Below are positions 43,301 through 55,339 of a stretch of 64,000 nucleotides of DNA, in pieces (the stretch's first letter is position 1; each line of letters opens with the position of its first letter). The notes beneath the pieces are model-generated. The model did not search any database and had not been told where the DNA came from. It was given only the letters and a program-made list of their open reading frames with translations. A program made the position numbers and the translations under genes. This DNA comes from Thelonectria olida (lineage: Eukaryota > Ascomycota > Sordariomycetes > Hypocreales > Nectriaceae): positions 682,001 through 746,000 of the forward strand of contig JAGPYM010000001.1 of NCBI GenBank assembly GCA_020736575.1, in the 5' to 3' direction.

Positions 43301-44549
43301 CGGTACGAGGCGAGCACTCGACTTCCGGCGACTTTGTACGAGGGAAAGGTGGCTCAGGAGTCGCAGGTTTTGAGGGTGGTAGTTTCGGGGACGGAGGAGG
43401 AGAGTACTGGATCCCAGTATCTGTGTAGGATGGTTTGGGAGCAGGAGGCTCTGATTCTTCATCTTCGCCTTCGAGAGCTTCCAGGACAGACTGATTCATG
43501 AAAAGTCTTCCTCGAGTGACGCTGCCGGTTCGTTTCAAGCTCTCCAAGCTCTGATTTCGGCGATGCAATCGGTTCATGACACTGTCTCGGCTGAGGTTGC
43601 GAGAGTGCATGTATGGGACATAATTGGAGAGAACACTGTCTCGCCCATCAAAATCGCTCTGTTCATCCTCATCGTCAAAGTTGAGCTCGTCTGCGAGTGA
43701 GTTGCCATTGGGCTTCATAGAGCCGGGTCCGTTGATGACTGAGAACCGGATACTGTTGGTCATACTCATGGTGCGGACACTGGCAGCATCGTTTTCCCGT
43801 CCACTCTCTTCGACCTCGCTCTCATGGCCAGCACCAGCCTGAGCCTGAGCTGCTTGGAAAGCGGCTACCTCATCAAGCACAACTTTGAGGCGACTCTCCG
43901 CGACATGAAGTTTCCGCTCATACTTGCGCTTCTCTTCGTCCCAGTTTTCCTTTTCGTTTGCCAGCAACTCGTGCACCCTCTGAGAATCTTCCTCCTGTGT
44001 TCTGATCTTCTTTTGTGCGGTTTCGAGGCGTCTCTTTGTCTCTGCGACTGATTCAACCGCGTCATCTCTTTCTCGAGCAAGCTCCCCTAGAGCAGATGAG
44101 GTACCACCTTCAAGGAGAGAAAGTTGTCGCTTGAGGGATCGGCTTTCCTTGCCTGTGTCGGCAAGGTTCTGTTGGACGTTGTCTCGCTCCTCTCTCGTTG
44201 TGTGTAGAGCAGACTCCAGCGTTTCAATGATTCTAATCTTCTCCTCCTGGTCCCTTCGGAGGGCCAATATCTCGGAAACCAAATTCGCATGGAGTGTAGG
44301 CGTAAACCTCCGCGGATCCAGGATGCTGATAGTCTCGTCTGTAGCCATATCTTTTGATGAGGATCGCTTGGAGCTCTTTTCACTGGGTATAGGAGGTGTT
44401 GAGGTACCCTGACCAGGCGGGGTTACTGAACGTTGGGACTTCCTTGATGTTCGAGAAGGAGTTCTGTAGGGTGTATCCTGCGGGGTTGGCAGTGAAGTTG
44501 CTGCTGGACCGCTAAGGTACTCGTCGTCTGTTTCCCAGACACCACCCAT
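40377..44549 (-). CDS. apsA: ApsA/Num1-like cortical anchor with C-terminal PH domain
   Basis: One long frame with a single 51-nt in-frame, stop-free intron (41420-41470; GTAAGT donor, GCTAAC branch, CAG acceptor); about 1373 residues after splicing. Seen: an S/P/T-rich N-terminus, a coiled coil at about residues 85-230 (LVSEILALRRDQEEKIRIIETLESAL is its start region), a long disordered P-rich middle, and a PH domain at about 945-1085 (GEWMFKYVRRR, RWVWLAPYERAILW, TIQSVLDVKDD, RSILILTPQRALKF). This is the Mcp5/Num1/ApsA PH type. Known role: binds phosphoinositides at the cell cortex and anchors dynein and mitochondria, driving nuclear migration and positioning. Retention of the intron would add 17 residues inside the PH domain. 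The gene symbol follows the Aspergillus orthologue. Confidence 0.92.
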   Translation of the reverse strand: MGGVWETDDEYLSGPAATSLPTPQDTPYRTPSRTSRKSQRSVTPPGQGTSTPPIPSEKSSKRSSSKDMATDETISILDPRRFTPTLHANLVSEILALRRDQEEKIRIIETLESALHTTREERDNVQQNLADTGKESRSLKRQLSLLEGGTSSALGELARERDDAVESVAETKRRLETAQKKIRTQEEDSQRVHELLANEKENWDEEKRKYERKLHVAESRLKVVLDEVAAFQAAQAQAGAGHESEVEESGRENDAASVRTMSMTNSIRFSVINGPGSMKPNGNSLADELNFDDEDEQSDFDGRDSVLSNYVPYMHSRNLSRDSVMNRLHRRNQSLESLKRTGSVTRGRLFMNQSVLEALEGEDEESEPPAPKPSYTDTGIQYSPPPSPKLPPSKPATPEPPFPRTKSPEVECSPRTEGEIEANQSRKRVHAARPLSIEPPPRRLMVSTSSQTLEEPPLTPPKTPKSPTRPPPPPPAPIEVKKPSMVTSSTQTERPPTPPPVRTFEFPPMPPSPPPLAIPSISVHPPTSRPTTPREPRLPQYFKHFGCQVNLSAPVSTAEAGVQTEGIQTDRRLALLPAHLQPSSITSRPSSPNPPPAGEPPKSFTPVPGNVPPRNPRRLTNRRDTPEIPSSPISIADSDMTHDAYPGNNDDGPLSSQKAPMRRPHRFSSLFAGFDGASSDEVDEFGDLDISDSEYRTALSAPRPKSISSRPGKRSSTGTTTTNGTIPTSPEQVVMRQVPRGSMKPFANELYNFFASDHKDVPPRMASVKSGRAFEKSPAAMSSNRASIMRKAAMIQNGIASHQGRSRSPSLQDSKNPPFPIPTRASSRKLPFSSSAPSDGQRSPTRGDMLSRRGTGRSHYRAGSIRKVRSAAALPRNQRYRRQGSRSPPPLSPSTEAPESPRLPPLPRNDITTPRNRVRRSGQYRHQHQLSVTTDNTMSSDPPFVPPSSQSNGVVDAIAQTMVGEWMFKYVRRRKSFGVPESKDKDENSNDRHKRWVWLAPYERAILWSSKQPSSGSALMGKTGRKRKWFPIVRSILEPLTNSVTIQSVLDVKDDNPAPKGASQLFNRSILILTPQRALKFTATSPERHYIWLTALSFLAHSSQAVPEIMSPPQALEQPAPLPEFEIPRTKLKRSGIRDSIRLAKGRGAYVPKAATPSIPSIPSAPSSQMGDMVAFPAMDSVGIISSNHSREDSADAAEPPFIPRFHDRNNPGPMTHGRKRSNTGGHVPPPLSFRGFSGPAGGSHHAPTNSTAGNSIGTAGSSDIYQSQASSTGPGTGPGSWAMSQTASQRTSEASSRPSNFFDAIGTVRMEAFISPLAFSQFNDFPDEQDEFRHEVRRRSKELRRRQSRSRHRGDSYSSRGTRGTDGYYHGSRTAGEEDYFRDDPFKGF

Positions 44550-47500
44550 ATTGATGATGGGCCCTGTCCTGAGAAAAGCGGGAGTTATCGAAGTATTAGA
44601 GGTTGGGGATTGTCAATTGAGACATGCAAGTTGTCCCCCGGTTATAGACAGAAAGGAGGGGGGCACGACTGAACGGCTTATGCTCTGGAATAGCAGTGAT
44701 TGTCCAACCACGGTGATCCTTGCACCTGGCAATTGGCAATTTCAGTGAATGACACAAAACGGTCTTTTTCTTATGGAGTGTCACATCAAGGAGGCGCTAT
44801 TCCCCGCTCAAGGTCAGCTTTCCGCAAAAGCAAAGGGGTGAATGTATGCAAGGATAGCCCGAGACGTTTAGGTATTCCAGTGGCCATATGAAGGTTGACG
44901 TCGGACCACTTACAAGAAAATATATCGGGAAATAAAGATGCTTTATAAATGGTGGCCGTCTCTGTCTATCCTTTGTAATAATGCCGGGGCCTCGGAGTTC
45001 GAAACTAGGCCAAAGACCCTGAGGAGCACCAAGGAACGGGCCTTTGGGACACGATATGTGATCAGGAGTGTCCAGTTCTCAGACACACGAAAGAGACGAG
45101 GCTAGTGATGGAGATGAACACAGTCGTGAGCAAGTCAGTGCGCGTAAGGGATCGGCCGTGCGGGTTGATCGTCGATGTCGGAACGGTCCAAATTCGTGTT
45201 GCAGGAAGAATAATCGTGGTCATGTAAGTGAGGTCCACCAAAGGTTTCAGGATTTTCGAATTGCTGGAGAACAAAAAAGCAAGGCTGGATGCCGGCCGCC
45301 GAAGACAATGATACAGATCAAAAGAAAACAAGCAGACTATATCACGGTCAGTCAGGTCCCCAAAATAGATCCGCCATTTGAGCTTCGAAATGAGCGTCAA
45401 AGCAAGAAGGCAACGGCTCCGGAAGAGCGATTGTGCGGTCGCGCCAAACAAGCACTTGGTTCACGCAATGGTCCGAGTAACTCACCAAGATAAATGTGAG
45501 GTGAATTAGCGCTACAGTCCAGCCTCTTCGTTCACGGGCTTCTAGGCAATCGGCACAGCATGACCTCTGGTGGAAGAAGACGGTGCGACGTATGGTGTGT
45601 GGGAAGCTCAAGTTGCCGTCAATGCAGGCCAAGGTCGAAGGAGCATGAAGCAGCTGCACCAGCACCAGCACCAGTCCAGGCGGAAACAGAGCGACTTGGG
45701 GTGAAAGACAGAAAGGCAGAAAAGCGAGAACGAAAGCAGAAGCTGCAGCAGGAAGTCGTCCTGTAGTATGCCCAAGGAGATGACGCGGGAAGTAAAAAAA
45801 AAAGGTGCCAAAGGCGATCAGAGCATGCGCGGGCGCTGAGAACCTGGGCCTTGTTTTGTATCCACTCGTCTGGGCGTTCACCAAAGCGGACCGCACCAGA
45901 GCTAGACCAGGACAAGGCGAGAAAAGAAAAGAGCCGTGGACTTCGCAAGACAAGAGAGGAGCAGAAGGAGAGATGCTGTGAAATCGACAGCTGCAAGCCG
46001 AAGAAGATGCAGTAGTAGCGTCAGTACCCACGTCTGAAGAGGCCGGTACGTACCAGCTAGGAAGCAGGGGTCAGGAGGGCCGGTTAATAAATTACTGGAC
46101 AGTGGACATTGGACCTTGATGCTACCGAGAGGAAACATGGGTCCCGAGAGGAGCGAGGGAGAAGATGTGGGCTTAGGCAGCGCGGGAAGGTGGAGCGAGG
46201 CCGGAGACCCGAGAGGATGGACATGGCTGTTTTGATTAAGGGTCGACGAGGCTTGATGACTGCGATTGGAGATGAGGAGAAGGGGGGTTACGACTCGGGG
46301 AAGAGATGGGAAGGGGGGCCGACGCGGAGATGGGATGCCAACATGGTAAAAGGAGATACCTACCTATTCATCGTACCAAATTGGCTGATGGCAAATGCGG
46401 CTGGCTGGGTGTGCTGGGAACAGCAGTAATCAGAGGCAAAAGGGGATATCCAACCACATGGCCGCCGGAGTGGTCAGCTGCAGCACGGTGTTGATCATGT
46501 CCCGTCTTCAACGACTCTCGTGATCCGATTCGAGTATGCAATGGGACATCGAGTTCCATCGCGGCCGTGGCTGTCTGGCCTCTCGCTTCCATCTCTTAGC
46601 AGTAGGCCCATCTTTGGAGTCGAGTCGACGGCCAAGGGGAGGGACCTTGGCCTGGCTTCCTGGCCCGGTCTAGCTTAGGTCGACCGTAGCTGGCCCGTCA
46701 CCTTAGATGGAGCCTTGGACTGGCTGCGAAGTGGGAAGTGAATGGCCTCCACAGCACAGGTCAGGTACATATTCGTAGGTCCCTTCAGGGGTCATGTTTG
46801 ACCCCGGCCCATCAGCCTGCCGGGCATGAATACCCTTGGCACTTCGAAAGATCAGAGATGGAGACGTAGTGCAGCTTTGACAGTTGATTTGAGTTTGTGC
46901 TTTGGGCACCAGTGTCTGGCAGAACATGAGAGAGGTGGGGGATGTCGAAACGGCCAGTTCTGAAATTGGTGTGAGTGGATTGAAGATCAGAGGAAGGAGA
47001 AGTCAGAGGTCACTACCCGCTTGAAGCAATGAGCTCTAAAAACTAGCAACACCTGAAGGGCAGGTGTCCAGGTAGCTTCCTGCCTTCTTTCAGTGCAGAG
47101 TACTTCCAGGGAACCACTAACGCTTTCAACCTGAGGCTTCATCAAAGCTCTCAGAACAACTCCACCCATCCATCCATTCATCCACTTCACCTCCCGGCAT
47201 CAACTCAACCACCCCAACCTTTTGGGGCTCTGTGGAGTGCTCTCTCAAGCCGGTCGAATGAGTGGCCTGGTTGCTGCCGGGGCCAGCAATTTCCTGCTCG
47301 ATGATCCCACCGCATGCAGACGAGCCATCTTCCCACACAACACGAGTTTACAAGTGTTGGCTGTGCGACAACAATACGTACCACGCTATTCGTATGTTGT
47401 GCTCGACTCGACGCTATCAATGCGCAAAGTTGCTCCGTTCTTCCCGTCATCGAGGTTTGTGCTGCTGAATATGAGCTCTGATATGGTTCGCCCGCCGCAT

Positions 47501-50500
47501 ACTTGCAGATGCCCTATGGCTAACCTCTGCAGTCCTCAAGCCAATCCACCTCTGCGTTGATGGGGCCCCTCTTTCTGCCGTCGATCAAACAGTCTACAAC
47601 CCTTCAACGGTTGTTTCTTGACTCCTGCCCTCGTCGTGGCCTAATGTTCGAAAGCCGTTCAATTTGTTTCTTTCAATGCTTTCTCCGAAGAAACCTCGTC
47701 ATCAGCTCATTCTCAAATCCGAATCGGTTTCTTGGTCTTCAACAAAGCAACGTTTGAATTACACACGTCAGAGAACATGCTTGCCCCCCCAGATCAACTC
47801 CGCTCTCGGGCATCGCCTCGCCTCAACCACACCTGCCCAGCCTTGCTTTCGACGCCCTGCATCGTACGTATTTTCGCCTACGACCAAATGAGCAAGGTCG
47901 AGCCCCAACAGTCTGGTACCGGAAGGGCTACTGTATGTCTTCTTCAAGGCTCCAACGCAGCACGTACCACTCTCCAGGGGGCCCTTCCTGGACACCAGAG
48001 CACCGCCCGAAGAGAGCATGGCTTGTCAACTCGCCGAGCCAGTTCTGTCGTCTTCCCGTATGGATCGGGACAGGACCAAAGAAACAGATGAGAAATTCCA
48101 TGCTAATTACTGGGTATGTATGGAATACTACGTATGCCTATCCACGGAGTGATACCGGCTGTATATGCAAGGTACGATGTGCCAGACCAGGCTCAAGCGA
48201 AAGCCAAAGTGAGTTATGTAGGGGTTTAATGTCAGGGTCAAGGTCAACCAAAAGCAGGCAGTATCTCAGCCAATCTCATCCCATGTCAAGTCGACTTATC
48301 ACACTTCGTGACCATGGATCGCATCTCGCCGCGTCGCCCGGCTGCACCGAGGAACAGCATTATGCCGATAGGACTTTATGCAATTGCTCTGCTATTCGCA
48401 TGCTCAGGCGGTTCTGGTACCTTAAAATTGATATTCCTCTTGTCTCGCTCTTCCCGTCCTCATCACATGGTCCCCCAATTCTTCCGTGCAAGGGGTGCGC
48501 AGCTGACGACAAAGCTCCCAATTCGACTGCACACGTTTTGTTAGGCTTCGCATTCAGCGAACGGCAAAAAAATGTCTGTGTTGTACTTTATTTCTCACAA
48601 AAAACACGCGGCCAACATGATGGCACGGGCATTGTCACATTGAACTGTCAACTCACGGGCGTTCCGGGAAACCCATACCAGACCATATCTGATCAGCCCG
48701 GGACTAACATAAGCCGATCCTTGTGCCCTCGAGGGGCCTGAAGAAGGCCTGAGGGCTTGCAAATGCACGGCAATGGCACATATGCACGCTCGGCCATGCA
48801 GTGCCTGTACCCCAGATGGCCAGTCCATGAAGCCGTGCATTTGCACTCCACCGCGGCTTCGACTAAATTATCAGCAGTGACGCTCCACGGTGCAAAGAAG
48901 AGTATCCCTGGTGTGAGTTGGTTTTCTCCTCCTCCAAGGAGAGTCGACCCAATCAAAACCTCATATTCTTTATGTTCTCCTGTCTCTGTGTTGTCCGTGT
49001 GCTGATTTGCACTCTACCTCTGTCATCATCTAAGCTATCAAACACCTCACTGGCGACTAGTTCGTACGAAGTATATATTTCGCGACCGACTCAATTGGAT
49101 TTCTGCAGGGCGGCCGAACTTCGTGCACGAGCAAAGCAAAGACAAATGATGAGAGCCAACCATGTTCTGCAAAGATCGGCCGTTGTGAGCAAACTGCCGA
49201 CTTAGCGGGCCCCTTTCTCCTGTGATGGAAGATGAGGTTACTTTTCAGCCCGTTCAGCACGTGCACCAAAGACACCTTGCTGGGGCCCTGGTTTTCTGAA
49301 CAGGAAATGCTACATTGACGAGGAGATTTTGGAGTTGATCTGACAGTGCGGCACAGCTCGTCGATGTAACCCCTTTCTCGTCCTATCACTTTGTGATGGT
49401 AAAGGTCACATCAATGGGGAGAGAAGGGGGAGACGACTTGGACCTTTCAATCTCATCTCTTAACCACAAGCCACCAGCAACTAATTCCTCACCTTCTCTG
49501 CGACACTCGCGGGTGATTGTGATTGTGATTGCGAGCCTAAGCCCTCAGTCGACGCCCCAAACAGGTAGTTGGATATTAGCCCCGAACCGGCTTCTTGGTT
49601 CCCGCCTTTCAAGACCGATTGGCCTGGCTCCGTTCCGTAACTAGGAAAGGCGCGGGCCGGAGGAGACGAGACTCTCACTTCTCAGTCGATGATGACCTCA
49701 GGAAAATGCACCCCACGCCGATCGAGGGTCCCAGCTTCTGGTGAGCCCTTGTTTGTTTGTTTGTTTGCTTGTCGAATAAGGGGACGGCTTCTTCCTTCGC
49801 CCGGTCCAGGACGGACGTAGGCCCAATCGGTTCAAGGCCTTGTTCAGCGCCAGAGGCGGATACTCTTCGCTCTGATGACGAGTCTCTGCTTCATTTCACT
49901 CCACTCGTATTACCCCCAACCCTCGGCACACAGAAGAAGCAGACGGAGACCAGCCCAGCCCAGGTCCCTCCGGTCACTTGCCGTCCACGTTTCTAGGTTT
50001 CTTTGGCTTCCGTTTGCCACCATGGTTCTCCAGGTCCGCAGCAGCGGTTCATGTCATGTCCATGAATATCTTCAGGCTTAGCTAACGCAAGCACCCTGGT
50101 CTCTTCCCTCGCACATGAAACGGGCGGCTTCATGGAGGATCCTTGTCTATTCGGTGACGGCTTCTCCAGCCGCAATCACAGGTGACCAGAGCTGATTGCT
50201 GCCAATCTAACTTAACACGACAGGAAGAGGCTCCTTTGCTGAGCGCGCTTTTCGTGTCGTGTTGGGCCTGGAAGGAGTTTTTTTTTTTTGCTTTGTTTCT
50301 TCCCAGTCAATCCGTGCACCAACTCGTTGAGAAACGAGCATCCTTTGCCGCCGCCACCGCCATTGCCTGTGGAGATCAACATTATCAGGCAGTCTCTCCA
50401 AGCTTCGTTGAAGAGCCTTGACTCTCGGAAGCCGAGGAAAGCATGCATGCTGCTAAGGGCTGTCAACGGAGAGAGACAACCCCCCAAAAGGAGCCACGCC

Positions 50501-52516
50501 TATTCTTGACAATCATGGCCTATCAGTATTGGCTTTGGTTTACTTCCTACTCCACCAAGATACATCTCTAGCTCCGAGCGCGGATGGCACAAATAACAAG
50601 TCGTGCTATGGTTTGCGAGCTTGTCATGGTCGTCGACGAAGGAAAAAGCAACTTTTCCTTGTGCCCCGCGTCCAAGACAGTTCATAGCGCAGGGGCCGAA
50701 CTCATCGGCGCGCCATTGATCAGGCGCCCGTCTTACGGCGTGTTTGAGGCCTTTTGTCTTCGTCCGTGGACCGTATGTAGCTTCCCATCCCTTTTTGTTG
50801 GCTGGCCGTCGGCTTTGTGGTATCCGAAAGAGGTCTCGAGTGTTGGCCGACCAGGCGATACGCAGCTTCTCAGCCAACCCAACGAGCCATGCATGTCTCA
50901 ACTCCAAGACTGCTGCTACCCACTCGGACCTTCTCATGAGATTTCTACACCGTAACGAAGTACTGGTCATGGTGTCGCAGATCAAATCGAATCGCGGCAG
51001 GGCGACTGGATCAGGGGCATCGAGACGCTCGAGTCCTATTCTAACTAGTTTCCCTGCATGTTCAACGTTGCCCTGCGTCTCCGAAGCGCAAAGAATGCAC
51101 TGCACAGCCTTGCCCTCGAGGTCAGCGGTTGGCCCTCTATTGTCTTATACGGCGGATAAAACTTGGTAGTATTGAGACATCATGCTCCTCAAACCATACA
51201 TTCCGCCGAGACCTCAGACGTTACGGTGTCACCGTGGTTCTATACTTGTATTTAGATTCATCATGCGCAACAACGTCGGTTCTAATCCAAGTAGCTTGTA
51301 TCACATGTTAAGTAACACTTGACGCTCCAAAGCCATCGCTTCCTAGGTTCAGAATACTAAATGGCAAATCCTGTCAACCGTGAAAATGTGAATAGTATAG
51401 AAGGACATGTATGCAATACTTAACACACTGATACATGCATATTTGTGTCTCTCAGGGACTCCAATGCCCTCGACAACAAAGATGCATTCATTACGTACAG
51501 GTCATATGGTTCTGTCTTTAGGCAAGAAGAACTCTTGTGCCTCATCATGAAGTGTAAACAGAGGTTCCACAGGACGAGACTATCAATGAACAGCCATACT
51601 GTGAATTCAAGCCTATCGATATGCTTCCTGCGCAATAACCAACTATCATGGCTTCTTCGAGGCCGCCTTATTGTCAACCCACGCGGCCAACTCTGAAACA
51701 AGACTCCCCACACGCACGCGCGCACGCACACGGCAGTTAGCAGTCCGCAACGTTAGGGTCCTCCTCAATCAAATTGTGTATCAAACGTCGAAGGATCCGA
51801 GCAGACCTCCGGGGTGAGGGGCGGTAAAAAGCAATGATAACTTGCGAGGGAGTGGCATGATACCGTTTGATTGTCCACTAGCCTCTGAACCGGCCTTTCT
51901 TTTGTTCTCAATGTGTGACAACCGCTAGTGATTTGAAGCACCTTATCATCAGCCCCCTAATAAGCCATTATTCGATACCTCGTATCCAGGACTCAGATAG
52001 CTTTGGGCAAGAATATGTAGCGCACTGCCTCATATCAAGATGTTGTCTCTCGAAAGGGGGGCAGTTGGTTCTCTCCCTCGTCGCTGTCACCTTGCGTTGG
52101 GAGAACAAACATACCCTTGCCCAGCACAGCAAGGATGAAATTTCATCACATCCGCTACTGCACCCTGTCGGCACACGGCCTTTCACACCGGACCTCATCC
52201 CCTAAGAGTGCAGAGAGCCTTTGGGGGTGAGGAAAGATCTTCCCCGGTCTCTATTTCCGTGGCCGCGCGACCGCAAATGCGGCCCAAAGCATAACACGCA
52301 CGTCGGAGTGGAGAGGGCCTCAAAAGAAAGCACATCAGCAGAAAGGAAAGCCGACGTCCTTCCGATTCAGTCCGATTACCAACGGATGATATTCGGTGGA
52401 CCTAGTAACGGTCTCGGTAGTCATCGCTACCTATGATCAGGTTCCTGGTTGGGCGTTGTGTGCGATTCACAGGAACAGACACCATCGGAGGATGTCGACA
52501 GATACTCCGAGCGAAA
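44550..52516. other. 8-kb gene-free stretch
   Basis: The part near 44550-46100 is the upstream region of the ApsA-like gene. From there to 52516 I find no frame with domain features, consistent splice signals and a sound ATG. The longest candidates (47935-48741 plus; 50500-51105 minus) look non-coding. Composition is mixed, with no terminal repeats and no visible transposase or reverse-transcriptase remnants. Confidence 0.45.
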
Positions 52517-53852
52517 CTATGCCGTTGTAAGTGATCCAACCTTGTCGTCAACCCATATCGGGTACTTGTTCAAGCTTTCAAACCACTGGATAGTACTTCC
52601 GATCTACGGGACATGGTCAGTCACACACACATAACACTCTGCGACAATGGTATTAGACTCACCAAGAACGCCCAAGAACCAATATATGTCGACAGCGTTA
52701 CCGCATACTCGAAGCCAGGCTGCGAGATTGCAAACCCCAAGGCACCGCAGAGCGTGAATCCAATGGCCCCTATAAAGTTCCATAGCCCAATGTGCCATCC
52801 GAGAACTCCTGGCGCCGGGATGTACCAACGAGGCTGAACCTCGATCATGAAGAGGGCGCTCGAGACGATGAAGCCTGTGCCTCCGACGACTTGCGGAACC
52901 CAGTAGACGCCATTCGTTGCCGCCGTAGAGAGATTGTTGAGGATAGGCGGTAGAGCCGTGATACCCGAGATCCAGAAGATGGTGGCGCCCACCATCTGCG
53001 AAAAACAGGCGAGAAAACCAACTTCCTTGAAGTAGTGCGTCTTGAGTTCATACCACGTAGGCCACCAGGACCACATTCTGGTAGGCTCTGGCGGTGTGGA
53101 CGAGCTGGTGTCGGGTTGGCCGTCACTGTCAGATGCTCCTTGCACAAGGAAGCTCTTCTGGGCATGAGAGTGACGGCAGTCATGGTCTTTATGGAGATGA
53201 AGAGCCCCATCAACGGACTCCTCGACTGCCCAGCCAAAGCAATCGGCGCGATTCTCGTTGACTGCCTCGAGCATGAGGAGCACCGACCCAAACTCGAAGA
53301 CGGTGGCTCCGATGAGCGCCGTTAAACCGGCTGCCCAGGTCGTCTCACCTGAGAACTCTGATGACGGGTCCTCGACGGGTAGCCAGGAAAAGAAGCCATT
53401 TACGACCCAGATGACGGATCCTATACGAGGTCAGAACGGGCTATCTTTTGAAAGGCGTGGGAACACATACCAATGGTGAAAACAACAGCTACGTCGTAAG
53501 AGATATCCCATACCGGGTATCTCAAAAACATCTTTGTGACGCCTCGGAGCGTCTGCTCCCACGTATTCGATGGCTTCGGTCCTTTCGCCGAGGGGTGTTT
53601 TCGCGGGTCGCGGTCAACAGCCACGGCGTGGCGACCCTTCCTATTGTCGCGGCTCCTCCAGACATACGCGGCCTTGAAGTGCGGCGGTTCCTTTGGCCTC
53701 TGTTGGGTTGATCCATCTTTCTTGCCGCTCGGTGGTTCAGCAGGCGTCCGGTCGGCGACGAGATAGCGTTTTGTTGGATTCAATGACTTGAAGGGCCCGG
53801 CGCTGTGCACCGCGTCATAGTGACGACCGAGGAAATGGTCCCGCGCAACCAT
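52517..53852 (-). CDS. Fungal integral membrane protein, six predicted TM segments
   Basis: Exons 53471-53852, 52663-53420 and 52517-52603; introns of 50 and 59 nt; 408 residues. Seen: a hydrophilic basic N-terminus (about 100 residues) and six hydrophobic segments. TM1 spans the first splice junction (DVAVVFTIGSVIWVVNG); TM2 is ATVFEFGSVLLMLEAV; a His-rich loop (HLHKDHDCRHSHAQ) follows; then come TM3-TM5 and a last one ending GSWAFLIGSTIQWFESL across the second junction. The short last exon completes a conserved-looking C-terminal tail (LNKYP). Similar fungal proteins are annotated only as integral membrane proteins. The His-rich loop hints at metal binding but proves nothing. It is divergent from the dehalogenase gene. 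Confidence 0.85.
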
Positions 53853-54535
53853 GTTGACGGGGAGGTGTTTGGCTGACGGTTCGACTTTTAGACGACAGCG
53901 GGTGTTTTCGAGTGATCTGAAGTCATGTTCCGGGCGACATGTCGTAGAGTTAAAAGAAAGAGTAAGGTTTTGCGTTTAGACGAGGTGAGGTGAGGAATCT
54001 TGACCTTGGGACGCCACCGACACTGAGGCGACGCGTTGCCGCGCTTCCGACCCCTGCTCTGACGGTCGGAAATGATGACAACCTCTAAAATTAAGGACGA
54101 CTAGGCTTGGACAAAACCTGTGTGAAGCCCGGCAATTTGACAGGGACACGCCAATTGCAACTCTTGCCTGGGTTATTTTCATCAAAGGGCATCATGGCAA
54201 GCTGTTGTACCTGAGAGGTGCTTACTTACCCTATACCATTCGTGGTTCCCCACTCCAAAACGTCATGCGCATACACACGACAACCAACAACTTCATTCAT
54301 AAGTTGTGGTTGTCTTGTTTGTCCCTGGTAGATGAAAGCTGCAGATATCCTCGGATATAATCTTGTTATCTATGGAATAACACTTCCTTCCCCTCGATCC
54401 ATCGGAAAGGCGTGATTGACATCATCATGTGACCGCCCTTAATCACATAACTTGATTCTATCCGCTGCGCAACCAACCCTCAACTCCCAATCCACTCAAT
54501 AAACACCGCAGAAGCAAGCTAAACCATAGATAGCG
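53853..54535. promoter_or_regulatory. Divergent promoter: membrane protein / haloacid dehalogenase
   Basis: A 683-bp region between divergent start codons. No distinctive repeats or motifs noticed. Confidence 0.5.
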
Positions 54536-55339
54536 ATGCCGCCAGGAAAGATTTCATCCTTCGCAAAGGTCAAGGCCCTCGCCTTCGACGTCTTCGGCAC
54601 TGTCGTCGATTGGCGTACCTCGGTTGTCGAAGAGATCACCCTTCGAGCCCATCGCAAAGCATCCTCCGACCTGCCCGATCACCTCAAAGCTCGCGTACAG
54701 TCTATGAGCGAAGAGGACTGGGACAAGTTCGCTCAAGAGTGGAGAAACTCGTACGGCGTCTTCTGTCACACGTTCGACCCGGACAGAGATGCTTGGAAGG
54801 ACGTCGACCAGCATCACCGAGACAGCCTCGTCGAGCTACTAGAGAAGTGGAACCTCAGTGGTCTATTTACGGAAACAGAGATAGACTCTTTGAGCCTCGT
54901 GTGGCACCGCCTTCAACCTTGGGATGACTCATCCAGAGGACTTGAGAAACTGGGCAAGACATATGTCACTTCGACCCTGTCCAACGGCAACCTCAGCCTG
55001 CTACACGACCTTGACGACTTCGGAAGCCTGGGCTTCAAGAAGTTCCTCTCAGCAGAGACCTTTAAAGCCTACAAGCCGAACCCAGCTGTCTACCTCGGCG
55101 CCGCAAGGAATCTGGGTGTCGAGCCGGAAGAGATGGCCCTGGTGGCAGCCCATCTCGGAGACCTGGAAGCCGCGAAGAGCTGCGGCTTCAGAACTATCTA
55201 CATCGAGAGGCTGCGCGAGGAAGACTGGTCAAAGAACGAGGACAAGTACAAGCAAGCTAAGGGCTGGGTCGACATTTGGGTCACCGAGGAGGAAGACGGC
55301 ATTCTTTCCGTGGCTCAGAAGCTGAGCGAGGTCGCATAG
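54536..55339 (+). CDS. Type II haloacid dehalogenase (HAD superfamily hydrolase)
   Basis: A single exon of 267 residues. Seen: HAD motif I FDVFGTVVDW with nucleophile D18, a cap region rich in W and charged residues (SMSEEDWDKFAQEW), motif II TSTLSNGN, the motif III lysine in FKAYKPNPAVYLGA, and motif IV AHLGDLEAAKSCGF. The YKPNP and LSNG forms are typical of L-2-haloacid dehalogenase-like proteins. Known for the family: hydrolytic dehalogenation of 2-haloalkanoic acids through an aspartyl ester; fungal paralogues may act on other small substrates. Cytosolic, no signal peptide. Confidence 0.93.
   Translation: MPPGKISSFAKVKALAFDVFGTVVDWRTSVVEEITLRAHRKASSDLPDHLKARVQSMSEEDWDKFAQEWRNSYGVFCHTFDPDRDAWKDVDQHHRDSLVELLEKWNLSGLFTETEIDSLSLVWHRLQPWDDSSRGLEKLGKTYVTSTLSNGNLSLLHDLDDFGSLGFKKFLSAETFKAYKPNPAVYLGAARNLGVEPEEMALVAAHLGDLEAAKSCGFRTIYIERLREEDWSKNEDKYKQAKGWVDIWVTEEEDGILSVAQKLSEVA

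Noticed and set aside
47935..48741. 268-codon plus-strand frame
   Set aside because: No domain features and composition like the surrounding noncoding sequence.
50500..51105. 201-codon minus-strand frame
   Set aside because: Opens with GTG, no recognisable domain, no splice partners; probably a chance frame, though it is the longest in the desert on that strand.
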